A stretch of 64,000 bases of DNA from Nocardioides sp. QY071 (GTDB lineage Bacteria > Actinomycetota > Actinomycetes > Propionibacteriales > Nocardioidaceae). Positions 24,752 through 33,825 of the stretch are shown here, piece after piece. The stretch is taken from assembly GCF_029961765.1 (NCBI RefSeq), contig NZ_CP124681.1, positions 4,712,001 through 4,776,000 on the forward strand. Direction: 5' to 3'. Numbering within the stretch: position 1 is the first letter of the stretch; each line of letters begins with the position of its first letter. Under the pieces are notes generated by a model. It saw only the letters and a program-made list of their open reading frames with translations. It was not told the origin of the DNA and ran no database searches. Position numbers and translations under genes: made by a program.

Positions 24752-25753
24752 TCAGCCGCGGCGCCACACGCTCGGCGCGACGCCGTGCTTGCGCTTGAAG
24801 GCGCGGCTGAAGGCCTCCTCCGACTCGTAGCCGACCCGTCGGGCGATCACGGCGACGCCGAGGTGGGTGGTGGCCAGCAGGTCCTGGGCGACGTGCATCC
24901 GCCAGGTCGTCAGATAGCGGATCGGGGGCATCCCGAGGACGCTGCGGAAGCGGTGGTCGAGCAGAGACGCGGAGACCCGGCAGGCGCTGGCGAGCTCGCG
25001 GACCGTCCAGTGCTCCTCCGGGGCCCGGTGGATCGCCGCCACCGCCGGGGCGACCACCGGGTCGCGCAGCGCCCGCACGAAGCCTCGGTCGGCGGCCGGC
25101 GCGCTCGCGAGGTGCAACCGGAGCACCTCGAGCAGGAGCAGCCGGACCAGCTCGCGGGGCGTCTCGGCGTGGCCCGGGTCGACCAGGCCGGTGCGCTGGA
25201 GCGCGTAGTCGACGCTGGCCCGGACCCACTGGGCGGCAGCCCCCTCGAGGCGTACGACGAGCACAGGAGGCAGCGCCCGCAGCGCCGGGTCGAACAGCGG
25301 GTCCTCGCAGGTGATGTAGCCGCACACGATGTGCGTGAGCTCGCCGCCCTCGCCGTGCTCGATGAACGGCATCCGGGTCCACGGCGGCTGCGGCACCAGG
25401 CCGCCGACCTCGACCACGACCGCGTCCCGGGTGCCGCCCATCCGGTGGCGGTCGCCGTACGGCAGCACGATGACGTCGCCGGCCTCGGCCCAGTGCCGCT
25501 CGTCGCCGACCTCGATCCAGCAGCGCCCGGCGTCGACCAGGTGGAAGGGGACGATCCGGCGCGCCTCGGGGGCCAGGAGGGCGCCCAGGTCGGCGTTGGG
25601 GACCGACCGGAACGCCCAGGCCTCGGTGTAGTGCGCGCGCAGGAAGATCGCGCCGCCGACCTGCAGGCCGTCCAGGGCGGTCCCGAGTGCGTCCGTGGGT
25701 TCTTGGTCAGGTAGTTCGGGGGCACGGTCATGGTCCACGGGCGACCGAGCCAC
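24752..25753 (-). CDS. AraC family regulator with cupin sensor
   Basis: 333 residues from the GTG at 25753. The N-terminal cupin-like ligand domain (AGRCWIEVGDERHWAEAGDVIVLPYGDRHRMGG) is of the Cupin_6 type. The C-terminal AraC double helix-turn-helix runs from HWTVRELASACRVSASLLDHRF to GYESEEAFSRAFKRKHGVAPSVWRR. The start is uncertain: GTG 25738, GTG 25753 and ATG 25774 all fit. I prefer 25753 because CACAAT is 7 nt upstream. The 44-bp divergent gap to the DUF4242 gene suggests it may control that gene. Confidence 0.88.
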   Translation of the reverse strand: MARSPVDHDRAPELPDQEPTDALGTALDGLQVGGAIFLRAHYTEAWAFRSVPNADLGALLAPEARRIVPFHLVDAGRCWIEVGDERHWAEAGDVIVLPYGDRHRMGGTRDAVVVEVGGLVPQPPWTRMPFIEHGEGGELTHIVCGYITCEDPLFDPALRALPPVLVVRLEGAAAQWVRASVDYALQRTGLVDPGHAETPRELVRLLLLEVLRLHLASAPAADRGFVRALRDPVVAPAVAAIHRAPEEHWTVRELASACRVSASLLDHRFRSVLGMPPIRYLTTWRMHVAQDLLATTHLGVAVIARRVGYESEEAFSRAFKRKHGVAPSVWRRG

Positions 25754-25797
25754 GAGCCTGATTGTGGCAGACATCCACCGAGCGAAGGAACGAGACG

Positions 25798-26052
25798 ATG
25801 GCACTCTTCATGGACGTGCACGACACCCTGCCCGACGGCGCCACCGCGGCCGATGTCGCGGGTGCCCACGCCGAGGACCTGCGGGTGCAGGCCCAGTACG
25901 GCGTGGAGTACAAGAGCTACTGGGTCGACGAGACGGCCGGCAAGGTCTTCTGCCTCGTCGAGGCCCCCGACGCGGAGACCGCCGCCCGGGTGCACCGCGA
26001 GGCCCACGGCCTGCTCGCCGACCACATCTACGAGGTCACCGAGGGCAGGTGA
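25798..26052 (+). CDS. DUF4242 family protein (SCO4226-like, nickel-binding)
   Basis: 84 residues: MALFMDVHDTLPDGATAADVAGAH. The family, including Streptomyces SCO4226, folds as a ferredoxin-like dimer and has been reported to bind nickel; His residues in MDVHD and REAHG could serve. The ATG is preceded by GAAGGAA at 8 nt spacing, so the upstream in-frame codons from 25762 are not needed. Confidence 0.88.
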   Translation: MALFMDVHDTLPDGATAADVAGAHAEDLRVQAQYGVEYKSYWVDETAGKVFCLVEAPDAETAARVHREAHGLLADHIYEVTEGR

Positions 26053-26097
26053 GCCTGGAATCACCAGGCCGAGCCGCGCGCCGGGCAGACTGGGGCC

Positions 26098-26604
26098 ATG
26101 AGCAACCCCACTCCCGGCGCGTTCTCGCGCTCCCTGCTGGCGCTCGAGTTCCCCCAGTCGCTGGCCGTGTACGACGACTACGCGACCGCGCAGCGCACCG
26201 TCGACTTCCTCTCCGACGAGGGATTCCCCGTGCAGAACTGCATGATCGTCGGCACCGACCTCAAGCAGGTCGAGCGGATCACCGGCCGGCTCACCAGCGG
26301 CCGCGTGGCCGCCGGCGGTGCGATGAGCGGACTGTGGTTCGGGCTGTTCGTCGGCGTCCTGTTCAGCTTCTTCGGCACGGGCGACACGTGGGCGATCATC
26401 TTGTCCACGACGCTGATGGGCATCGCGTTCGGCGTCATCTTCGCCCTGGCCGGGTACGCCGTGACCCGCGGCCAGCGTGACTTCTCCTCGGTCAGCTCCG
26501 TGGTCGCCACCCGCTACGAGGTGCTGGTCGAGCACAAGGTGGCCGCGCAGGCCCGCGAGCTGCTCGCCAAGCTGCCGGGGGCGCTGCCGAACCCGTTCGC
26601 CTGA
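26098..26604 (+). CDS. general stress protein (YflT/GSP17M-like) with two membrane helices
   Basis: 168 residues. The N-terminal part (SLAVYDDYATAQRTVDFLSDEGFPVQNCMIVGTDLKQVERITGRL) matches the general stress protein 17M domain. Two hydrophobic segments follow (about 74-95 and 98-122), after which the chain returns to a soluble tail. Role in stress is by family name only. The ATG has CAGACT 6 nt upstream. Confidence 0.85.
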   Translation: MSNPTPGAFSRSLLALEFPQSLAVYDDYATAQRTVDFLSDEGFPVQNCMIVGTDLKQVERITGRLTSGRVAAGGAMSGLWFGLFVGVLFSFFGTGDTWAIILSTTLMGIAFGVIFALAGYAVTRGQRDFSSVSSVVATRYEVLVEHKVAAQARELLAKLPGALPNPFA

Positions 26605-26646
26605 GCCGCGGGTTCGGCCCGCGGCCGCCGGGGTAGGAGGCGTCCC

Positions 26647-28995
26647 ATGCTCCGGGCCCCTCGTCGTACCGCCGCGTCCGTCGCCGCCGTCCTGCTGGCC
26701 CTGACGGCGGCCGCCTGCGACACGGCCGACGAGCCGGCCGGCAGGTCCGGCGGTAGTGCCGGTCCCCGGCCCGCCGAGCTCAGCGTCGACTGGACCCGAC
26801 CCGTCAGCGCGCTCAACGCCCGCGTGACGCCGACGGCCGACGGGTACGTCGTGGCCGGCTCCGGGGTGACCGCACTCGGCAAGGACGGATCGGTCCGCTG
26901 GACTCAGGACGTGGACGCCAAGTGCGCGGCGAGTGAGCCTAACGCGGCCGGCGACGTCGCCGTCACCCACGGCAGGAAGTGCCAGACGGTGTCCCTCGTC
27001 GACGGGGTCACCGGCGAGCTGCGCTGGACGGTCCGGATCCCGCTGGTGTCGAAGCGGTACGACAGCGGCGGGATGGCGCTGGGGCTCGGGGAGCGGGCGC
27101 TCACCCTGGTCCAGTTCTGCGGCCAGGTCACGCGGCTCGCGGTCGCGGACGGGAGCCGGCTCGGCGTCATCGCGCCGCACGACCGCAAGTGCGCGAACGA
27201 GGCGGATTCCGACGGCCGCACGCTCGCGGTCTGGCACGACCCGGTCGACGCGAGCACGCCCGACGACCACGGCACCGGCTGGATCCCGCAGACCGACGGC
27301 GAGGGCGCCTTCGCCCTCTACGACGTCGACTCCGGCAAGCAGCTGTGGCACCGGGCGGCCGGGCGCCGTGGCGGGGACCTGCGGCCGGGTGCGGTGGTCA
27401 GCTCCGACCCCCTCGTCCTCGCCCTCACCGAGCGCGGCCACACCACGCTGCGGCGGTTCACCCGGGACGACCCCACCCCCGGTGTGGCGATCGGCCGGCA
27501 GCTCGACGCGTACGCGGGCAGTGCGTTCACCGCGCTCGGCGTGGCCGGCGACGTGCTCGTCGGCAGTACGACGTCCCCCGGCGACGTCCGGTCCGGAGCG
27601 CGGCTGTACGCCTTCGACCTGGCGACCGGCGAGCAGCTGTGGAGCAGGCAGGTCCAGGAGCCGGGCACGAACCTGCTCGTCCGGACCGTGGCCGGCGTGG
27701 ACGCCGACGGCGTCGTGGTCGCCACGTCCGACGCGCAGCGCCGGTCCGGCGACGACGAGGGCCGGACCTGGCTGCACCGCTGGGACCTGCGCACCGGTGA
27801 GGACAGCGGCGTGATGGGCGTCGTCCCGCAGCCGTCGTCCGCCCTCGCCCTCGACGGCGACGCCGTGCTGCTCGGCACCGCCGACGAGATCCGCCGGGTC
27901 ACCCTGCCGGACGCCGATCCCGAGGTGACCGCGCCCCAGGCCGAGCCGGCCTGGCAGGACGGCGATGTCCGCGATGTCGCAGACTGCCTCGCGGTCAGCG
28001 ACCGGTCCCTCCACCTGCTCGCGCTCGACGCGAGCCGCGACCTCCCGGCCCCGATCGACTGCCACTGGTCGGAGACCGCCGAGCCGTCGTACTCCAGCCG
28101 GGACCTGTGGGTCGACGTGACCGTCGCCCGGCCCACGCCCGCCGCCGGAGACCAGGAGGCGCGGACCGCGACCGAGGCCGCCGAGGAGGTCGTCCGGCAG
28201 CTGGTCGCCGAGGCGCCGGGGCGCACCGGCAACCGGGTCGAGCTCGAGCTCGCCCCGGCCCGGCCGGTCGACGGCCTGGGCGACGAGGCATGGGCCGTCT
28301 CGGCCGCCGACCTCAGCGGGTCGATCGGCGCCGACACGGCCGGCTACCTCGTGGTGCGGGTGCGCAACGTGGTGGTCGTGGCGCAGTACGCCGGCGGCTT
28401 CGACGTCGGCTACCGACACGCCGCACCGCCGCCCTTGGGACAGGTGGAGGACGGGCTGCTGCTGGTCGCGCGAGAAGCGCTGGCGTCGTACGGGCTCGAC
28501 CTCGGCGCCGACCCGGCCCGGCCGGCGGACGGCGACCGTGCCGCCGCACCGGACGTGTGCGCACTGCTCGACCGCGACGCGCGGGGTGCGGGACTCCTCG
28601 AGAAGACCGTCATCACGCGCAGCGGCGTGAACCCGCGGGTCTCCTCCTGCGCCTGGACCGAGGCCGGCGACGAGGCCGACGACCTCACCGCGCACGCGTA
28701 CGCCGTCGACGGCTCGCGCTTCTCCGGCGCCGACGCCACGGCGACCGCCGCGGCGATCCACGCCGCGAGCGTGTACGACGCCCGTCGGGTGAAGGGCCTC
28801 GGCGACCGTGCGGACCTGCTGGCCAGCGACGCGACCGTGGCCGAGGACGGCTACGCCAACAGCCGGCGCGAGCTGTGGCTGCGCAAGGGCAACCTGCTCG
28901 TCAACATCGACTACAGCCGCTGGGGGGCGGGGCTGGGCCGGAGCACCGAGGACACGGTGCTCCGGCTCGCCCGTAAGGTGCTGCGGGCTGGCTAG
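26647..28995 (+). CDS. lipoprotein with PQQ-like beta-propeller
   Basis: 782 residues. Signal peptide with lipobox AAAC (Cys24). Residues 50-430 form a PQQ/WD-like propeller with repeats such as DGVTGELRWT, DVDSGKQLWHR and DLATGEQLWSRQ. The remaining 350 residues show two related Cys-containing units (VADCLAVSD...DCHWSE and DVCALLD...SSCAWTE) that resemble DUF3558-like domains. The protein should sit outside the membrane as a scaffold or sensor. No catalytic residues were recognised. Confidence 0.83.
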   Translation: MLRAPRRTAASVAAVLLALTAAACDTADEPAGRSGGSAGPRPAELSVDWTRPVSALNARVTPTADGYVVAGSGVTALGKDGSVRWTQDVDAKCAASEPNAAGDVAVTHGRKCQTVSLVDGVTGELRWTVRIPLVSKRYDSGGMALGLGERALTLVQFCGQVTRLAVADGSRLGVIAPHDRKCANEADSDGRTLAVWHDPVDASTPDDHGTGWIPQTDGEGAFALYDVDSGKQLWHRAAGRRGGDLRPGAVVSSDPLVLALTERGHTTLRRFTRDDPTPGVAIGRQLDAYAGSAFTALGVAGDVLVGSTTSPGDVRSGARLYAFDLATGEQLWSRQVQEPGTNLLVRTVAGVDADGVVVATSDAQRRSGDDEGRTWLHRWDLRTGEDSGVMGVVPQPSSALALDGDAVLLGTADEIRRVTLPDADPEVTAPQAEPAWQDGDVRDVADCLAVSDRSLHLLALDASRDLPAPIDCHWSETAEPSYSSRDLWVDVTVARPTPAAGDQEARTATEAAEEVVRQLVAEAPGRTGNRVELELAPARPVDGLGDEAWAVSAADLSGSIGADTAGYLVVRVRNVVVVAQYAGGFDVGYRHAAPPPLGQVEDGLLLVAREALASYGLDLGADPARPADGDRAAAPDVCALLDRDARGAGLLEKTVITRSGVNPRVSSCAWTEAGDEADDLTAHAYAVDGSRFSGADATATAAAIHAASVYDARRVKGLGDRADLLASDATVAEDGYANSRRELWLRKGNLLVNIDYSRWGAGLGRSTEDTVLRLARKVLRAG

Positions 28996-29013
28996 GGCGG
29001 GGCTAGGGCGGGG
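28992..29013. repeat. 11-bp tandem duplication between convergent stops
   Basis: CTAGGGCGGGG occurs twice in direct tandem (28992-29002, 29003-29013), with a third CTAGG beyond. It covers the lipoprotein stop codon and reaches the end of the ligase gene. Confidence 0.7.
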
Positions 29014-30588
29014 CTAGGACAGCTCGCGCTTGAGGATCTTGCCGGTGGCGGTCATCGGCAGGCTCTCGACGACCTCGACGATGCGCGGGTACTTGTAGGC
29101 CGCCATCTGCTCCTTGCCCCAGGCCACGATCTCCTCAGGCGTGGCGCTGGCGCCCGGCTTGAGGATGACGAACGCCTTGATCTCCTCGCCGTGGCTCTCG
29201 TGCGGGACACCGATCACGGCGGCCAGGGAGACGGCCGGGTGGGTGAGGAGGACCTCCTCGATCTCGCGCGGGTACACGTTGAAGCCGCCGCGGATGATCA
29301 TGTCCTTGGAACGGTCGACGATGTAGTACCAGCCGTCGGCGTCCTTGCGGCCGAGGTCGCCGGAGCGGAACCAGCCGTCCTCGCTGATCGCCTCGGCGGT
29401 GGCATCGGGCCGCTTGTAGTAGCCCTTCATGATGTTGTGGCCCTTGATGGCGATCTCCCCAACAGCAGAGGTGCCGTCGGGGTCCTTGCCTGCATCGATT
29501 TCGTCCCAGGACTCCGGCTCCAGCAGCTTCATCTCGACGCCGGGGATCGGCGTACCGATGGAGCCGACCCGGACCGGCGAGCCGAGCCGCGAGAAGCTCG
29601 CGACGGGCGAGGTCTCGGAGAGGCCGTAGCCCTCGAGGATGACCACGCCGAAGCGCTCCTCGAACTGGTGGTGCACCTCGACCGGGAGGGCCGCGCCACC
29701 GGCGACCGCGACCCGCAGGTTCTCGGCGAGGGCCTTGACGTCGACGGTCTCGTCGAGGGCGTTGAGCAGGCCCCAGTACATCGTCGGGACGCCGGCGAAG
29801 AAGGAGACCTTCTCCTTGAGCATCAGCGCGATCGCCGGCGCCGCCTCGAAGCGCGGCAGCATCACGACCGTGCCGCCGAAGGCGAAGGCGCCGTTCTGGA
29901 TGACGGTCTGGCCGAACGAGTGGAACAGTGGCAGCACGCACAAGAAGGTGTCGGGGTTGGCCGGGTCGGCGCCGAACAGGTCCTTGCCTGCGAGCGCGTT
30001 GTCGCGCATGTTGCGGTGCCGCAGCTCGGCGCCCTTGGGCTGGCCGGTGGTGCCGGAGGTGTAGAGGATCACGGCGGTGTCGTCGTCGGAGACGTCGACA
30101 GTGTCGAACGTCGGCGGCTGGCCGGCGAGGGCCTGGCCGAAGGTCTCGGTGCCCTCGATCGGCGAGGGGGCCGTCGGGTCGGCGGTGATGACGAAGAAGT
30201 GCTCGCAGCCGTCGGCGGCCTGGAAGCCGGCGTACCCCTCCTCGCCGATGGCCAGGTCGGGGGTGCCCTGGAAGGCGAAGTAGGCCTTCGCGTCGGAGTC
30301 GCCCAGGTGGTAGGCGACCTCGCGGCCCTTGAGCAGCACGTTGAGCGGTACGACGCTCGCGCCGGCCTTGAGGATGCCGTAGTAGATGATCGTGAAGTAG
30401 GGCAGGTTCGGGCAGCTCAACGCCACCTTGTCGCCCGGCTTGATGCCCCGCGAGACGAGGAGGTTGGCGACCTGGTTGGCGGCGCCGTTGACCTGGGGGT
30501 ACGACAGCCGGGTGTCCCCGAAGACGATGGCCGTGCGGTCGGGATAGGACTGGGCGCTGTTCTCGAGGAACTCGGCGAGGTTCGTCAT
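29014..30588 (-). CDS. long-chain-fatty-acid-CoA ligase (AMP-forming)
   Basis: 524 residues, normal length. ANL-superfamily motifs: YTSGTTGQPKGAELRHRN (P-loop), EGYGLSETSP, GWFRSGDLGRKD, GFNVYPREIEEV and the catalytic lysine near the end in TATGKILKRELS. It activates a carboxylic acid to acyl-AMP and then acyl-CoA; chain length cannot be read from sequence. The ATG at 30588 has TAGGTT 7 nt upstream. The frame continues 3 codons upstream, not needed. Confidence 0.94.
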   Translation of the reverse strand: MTNLAEFLENSAQSYPDRTAIVFGDTRLSYPQVNGAANQVANLLVSRGIKPGDKVALSCPNLPYFTIIYYGILKAGASVVPLNVLLKGREVAYHLGDSDAKAYFAFQGTPDLAIGEEGYAGFQAADGCEHFFVITADPTAPSPIEGTETFGQALAGQPPTFDTVDVSDDDTAVILYTSGTTGQPKGAELRHRNMRDNALAGKDLFGADPANPDTFLCVLPLFHSFGQTVIQNGAFAFGGTVVMLPRFEAAPAIALMLKEKVSFFAGVPTMYWGLLNALDETVDVKALAENLRVAVAGGAALPVEVHHQFEERFGVVILEGYGLSETSPVASFSRLGSPVRVGSIGTPIPGVEMKLLEPESWDEIDAGKDPDGTSAVGEIAIKGHNIMKGYYKRPDATAEAISEDGWFRSGDLGRKDADGWYYIVDRSKDMIIRGGFNVYPREIEEVLLTHPAVSLAAVIGVPHESHGEEIKAFVILKPGASATPEEIVAWGKEQMAAYKYPRIVEVVESLPMTATGKILKRELS

Positions 30589-30595
30589 GCGGCAC

Positions 30596-30624
30596 AACCT
30601 ACTTGCCGGTCGTGACGGCGGTCA
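30596..30624 (-). promoter_or_regulatory. ligase promoter: TAGGTT (-10) and GTGACC (-35) within an inverted repeat
   Basis: TAGGTT lies 7 nt before the ATG. GTGACC with an 18-nt spacer is a plausible -35, and it is part of the inverted repeat GTGAC-N4-GTCAC (30611-30624), which may be an operator. The remaining gap to purC shows GGGACCAA twice but no gene. Confidence 0.45.
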
Positions 30625-30695
30625 CTGGTCGCGGGACCAATCCGTCCGGAACGGGCTTGTGCCCGGGACCAACCTGCCCGGGCGGGCGGGTCGGG

Positions 30696-31598
30696 TCAGA
30701 ACCTCTCGCCGGTCAGCCGCTCGTAGGCCTCGATGTAGCGGCTGCGGGTGCGCTCGACGACCTCGGCGGGCAGCGGCGGCGGCGCCTCGCCGGACGCCTT
30801 GTCCCAGCCGCTCTCGGGCGAGAGGGCCCAGTTGCGCACGATCTGCTTGTCGTACGACGCCTGCGCGCGGCCGGGCTGCCAGTCGTCGGCCGGCCAGTAC
30901 CGCGACGAGTCGGGGGTGAGCACCTCGTCGGCGAGCACGATGGTGCCCTCGCCGCCCGGCGCGACGCCGAACTCGAACTTGGTGTCGGCGAGGATGATGC
31001 CCTGCTCGCGGGCGATCTCCTCGGCGCGGCCGTAGACCCGCAGGGTCAGCTCGCGCAGCGCCTCGGCCGCCTCGGCGCCGACGGTGGCGGCCACGGCGTC
31101 GTACGAGACGTTCTCGTCGTGGTCGCCGAGCTCGGCCTTCGTGGCCGGGGTGAAGATCGGCTCGGGCAGGCGGCTGCCGTCCTCGAGGCCGGCGGGCAGG
31201 GCGATGCCGCAGACCTCGCCGGTGGCGCGGTAGTCGAGCAGGCCGGAGCCGGTGAGGTAGCCGCGCGCGACGCACTCGACGGGGAACATGTCGAGCCGCT
31301 CGCAGATCACCGCCCGGCCGCGGACGGCGTCGGGGACGTCGGTCGAGACGACGTGGTTGGGGACCAGCGGGGCGAGCTGGTCGAACCACCACGACGACAT
31401 CCGGGTGAGGATCTCGCCCTTGTCGGGGATCGTCGTCTCCAGCACGAAGTCGAAGATCGAGAGCCGGTCGCTGGCGACCATCAGCAGCTTGCCGGCGTAC
31501 GGGCCCTCGGTGAGCTCGTAGAGGTCGCGGACCTTCCCGGAGTGCAGGTGGCGGGTGCCGGGGAGCGCCGGCGCGGGCGGGATGTTCGCGAGCGTCAC
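30696..31598 (-). CDS. purC: phosphoribosylaminoimidazole-succinocarboxamide synthase
   Basis: 300 residues, SAICAR synthetase. Motifs HSGKVRDLYEL, ASDRLSIFDFVL, ARGYLTGSG, DTKFEFG and LTPDSSRYWP are all present. It joins aspartate to CAIR in step 8. The frame extends upstream inside the neighbouring gene, but the GTG at 31598 is chosen because the family start is near and a TAGTCT -10 box lies 7 nt upstream. Confidence 0.97.
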   Translation of the reverse strand: MTLANIPPAPALPGTRHLHSGKVRDLYELTEGPYAGKLLMVASDRLSIFDFVLETTIPDKGEILTRMSSWWFDQLAPLVPNHVVSTDVPDAVRGRAVICERLDMFPVECVARGYLTGSGLLDYRATGEVCGIALPAGLEDGSRLPEPIFTPATKAELGDHDENVSYDAVAATVGAEAAEALRELTLRVYGRAEEIAREQGIILADTKFEFGVAPGGEGTIVLADEVLTPDSSRYWPADDWQPGRAQASYDKQIVRNWALSPESGWDKASGEAPPPLPAEVVERTRSRYIEAYERLTGERF

Positions 31599-31605
31599 GC
31601 GCCAC

Positions 31606-31611
31606 AGACTA
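31606..31611 (-). promoter_or_regulatory. -10 box TAGTCT of purC, made from the upstream stop codon
   Basis: TAGTCT is 7 nt from the GTG of purC. Its first three bases are the TAG stop of the upstream membrane protein gene. Confidence 0.55.
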
Positions 31612-32679
31612 CGGCGCCGGGACCCCGTCGATCGCGGGGCCACCCGCACTCCCGCCGCCCGGGCACCCGATCCCGTCGAAGCGGCCGTCGAGCAGCTCCT
31701 GGTCGCGCGCCGTCGGGGCACCGGCGACCACGATGTCGGCGTACTGCCAGATCGCGTCGGACCAGCCGCCCTCGTCGGCGATGTCCTCGAGGGCGGGCCA
31801 GTCGTGCGCGGTGGCCAGCGCCTGCTGCGCCTGCTCGACGGCCGCGGCCCGGTGACCCGAGCGGGCACTCTCGAACCAGTCGATCCACGCGCAGGTGACC
31901 GCCGCGGTGACGTCGGCGACGACCTCGTAGTGGGTCAGACCGGTGCTGAGGATGTCGGCCCGGCTCAACGTCGAGGGCAGCGGGATGCCGGTCAGCGCCT
32001 CGTCGATCGCGGCGGCCCGCTCGTCGTCGAGGATCGCCTCGTCGGGCAGGTGCTGCTGGAGCTGGTCGTGCCCGACCAGCTCGAGCTGCGCGAGGACCGC
32101 GCGGAAGGCGGTCTCGTCCATGCCGGAGCCACGGACCTCGAGCGAGAACCTGCCCTCGACGGGGCGGATGACGGTGTGGTCGCGCTTGCCGTAGGCCCAC
32201 ATCAACGAGCGCTTGCCGAGCAGGTCGACGTCGACCGGGGTGCCGATGTCGTTGCGGTCGACGACATAGGCGTCGTAGAGCTTCGCGGGGCGCCACATGA
32301 TCTCGAGGGTGCTGTCGTCCGTGGCGTGCTCGTAGTCGAGCTCGCCCCCGCTCTTCGGGTCGTCGGTGACATAGGTGACCGACCAGCCGGGGGCGGTGAG
32401 GACGGCGAGCTCGCCGGGACCGGCGCCCGGCCCGTCGGCGAGGGGTACCGGCCCAGTGGCCTGCGGATCGCGCTGCAGGCCCAGCCATGCGACGCCACCG
32501 ACCACGGCCAGGACGGCAGCCGCGGCGGCGAGGACGGGCAGGACACGGCGATGGCGGCGTACGGGTGCGGGCTCGGTGGTCTCGACAGGGGCGAGGGACA
32601 TGATCTCCTCCAGCAGCTCGGCACGACCCTCGCGGATGGGCAGGCCGGCGACGCCGGCGTCGGTGATCGGGCGGTTCAT
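31609..32679 (-). CDS. membrane protein paired with ECF sigma factor (probable anti-sigma role)
   Basis: 356 residues. A short cytoplasmic N-terminus (about 45 residues) precedes one transmembrane helix (VLPVLAAAAAVLAVVGGVAWLGL, about 46-68) and an extracytoplasmic domain. This is the layout of anti-sigma factors or CU044_5270-type proteins, though no zinc-binding motif was found. The ATG overlaps the sigma stop (ATGA), implying translational coupling and a regulatory pair. The ectodomain has two cysteines (VTCAWID, GIGCPGG). The stop codon doubles as part of the purC promoter. Confidence 0.8.
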   Translation of the reverse strand: MNRPITDAGVAGLPIREGRAELLEEIMSLAPVETTEPAPVRRHRRVLPVLAAAAAVLAVVGGVAWLGLQRDPQATGPVPLADGPGAGPGELAVLTAPGWSVTYVTDDPKSGGELDYEHATDDSTLEIMWRPAKLYDAYVVDRNDIGTPVDVDLLGKRSLMWAYGKRDHTVIRPVEGRFSLEVRGSGMDETAFRAVLAQLELVGHDQLQQHLPDEAILDDERAAAIDEALTGIPLPSTLSRADILSTGLTHYEVVADVTAAVTCAWIDWFESARSGHRAAAVEQAQQALATAHDWPALEDIADEGGWSDAIWQYADIVVAGAPTARDQELLDGRFDGIGCPGGGSAGGPAIDGVPAP

Positions 32680-33227
32680 CGCGGGCCCTCCTTCCGGATC
32701 GTGGTGGCGGGTTCTGCAGGGAGATGTCCGGGGGCCGGCGGATCGTTGCCGAGCAGCTCCCGAAGACGTGAGCGGGCCCGCGACAGCCGGGGCCGTACGA
32801 CGCTCGCCGGGACGCCGAGCACGTCGGCGATCTCGCGCGGCTCGAGGCCCTCCCACAGGTGCAGCTGGAGGACCTCCTCGTCGCGGGCGCTGAGCCGCCT
32901 CATCGCGGCGGTGACGTCGGCGCGGTGGACCACCTCGTCGGCGAGGTCGGCCACGGCATGGGCGAGCTGGCGGCGCAGCCGGTCGCCGAGCGCGGCCCGG
33001 CGGCCCTCACCGCGGCGGTGGTTGGCGAGGGTGCGGCGGGCGACGCCGTACAGCCAGGGGCGGGCGGCGTCGCCCCGTGGCACGTGGCCCAGCCGCCGCC
33101 ATGCGACCAGGAAGGTGTCGGCCGTGACGTCGGCGGCGTCCTCCGGCCGGTCGGTGCGGCGCAGGGCGAAGCCGAGCACGGCGTCGAAGTGCGCGTCGTA
33201 CAGGCGGCGGAAGTCGTCCTCTCCCAT
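32676..33227 (-). CDS. ECF RNA polymerase sigma factor
   Basis: 183 residues. Region 2 (FRRLYDAHFDAVLGFALRRTDRPEDAADVTADTFLVAWRRL) and region 4 (LSARDEEVLQLHLWEGLEPREIADVLGVPASVVRPRLSRARSRLREL) are both complete. It directs polymerase to a set of promoters not identifiable here. The ATG is preceded by GGAGAGGAGT. Coupled to the membrane protein gene downstream. Confidence 0.94.
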   Translation of the reverse strand: MGEDDFRRLYDAHFDAVLGFALRRTDRPEDAADVTADTFLVAWRRLGHVPRGDAARPWLYGVARRTLANHRRGEGRRAALGDRLRRQLAHAVADLADEVVHRADVTAAMRRLSARDEEVLQLHLWEGLEPREIADVLGVPASVVRPRLSRARSRLRELLGNDPPAPGHLPAEPATTIRKEGPR

Positions 33228-33321
33228 ACTCCTCTCCTGTCCGGCAGCAGGACGATCGTTGCACCGCTGGAAACTCGGGGGTCCTGCTCCGCGCCGGAAC
33301 CACGGATGGCAGAGTGTCGCC

Positions 33322-33684
33322 ATGACGGAGTCCGCGCAGCCGCTCATCGACAGCTCGTCCTTCGCCCCCGGCCAGGTGATCTGGGAGGACGAGGTCTGGA
33401 TCCTCGCCCGCCACGACGCCGGTGCCCGGCTCGGCCTGACCCTGCACCACCGCGAGCCCGAGGCCTTCGGCCAGCTCTCCGACGACCACGCCTCGCAGCT
33501 CGGCCGGATCGGCAACCGCCTGATCCGGATCATCGAGCACCTGCCCGAGGCCGGGAAGGTCGGCCTGGCGCGTACGTCGGGCGACCACGTCCAGCTGGCC
33601 TTCGAGGCCGAGGGTGTGCCCGAGACCCGCCTGCACGACATCGCGGTGAAGCTCGCCAACTGGGGCGGCGACGCCCGCGCTTGA
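33322..33684 (+). CDS. hypothetical protein
   Basis: 120 residues, not recognised. The segment VWILARHDAGARLGLTLHHREPEAFGQLSDDHASQLGRIGNRLIRIIEHL has the order of a HIT-fold N-terminus, but no HxHxH motif follows, so a diverged HIT-like fold is only a guess. ATG with CAGAGT 6 nt upstream. A 19-bp inverted repeat starts at its stop codon. Confidence 0.7.
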   Translation: MTESAQPLIDSSSFAPGQVIWEDEVWILARHDAGARLGLTLHHREPEAFGQLSDDHASQLGRIGNRLIRIIEHLPEAGKVGLARTSGDHVQLAFEAEGVPETRLHDIAVKLANWGGDARA

Positions 33685-33740
33685 GCCTCGATCCGTGGAT
33701 GGCTCGCCTACTGCGCGGCACCCATCCACGGATCAAGGCT
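33684..33740. terminator. 19-bp near-perfect inverted repeat
   Basis: Arms at 33684-33702 and 33722-33740 (core GATCCGTGGATGG) match in 18 of 19 positions with a 19-nt loop. It starts at the stop of the hypothetical gene and precedes the LuxR gene. Confidence 0.7.
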
Positions 33741-33825
33741 GAGGCGCATCTCGAGCCAGGCTCACCAAAACCGTCACCGACCCGGCGTCCCGACACTAGG
33801 GTTCCTCCGAAAGGGGGAGACGCCG

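Noticed and set aside
24910..28761. Very long open frame on the minus strand opposite the regulator and lipoprotein genes
   Set aside because: Composition is Arg/Gly/Asp-rich and shows no domain; it mirrors genes with strong family matches on the other frames.
33322..33684. HIT hydrolase call for the 120-residue protein
   Set aside because: The HxHxH motif is missing; only the general order of strands is similar.
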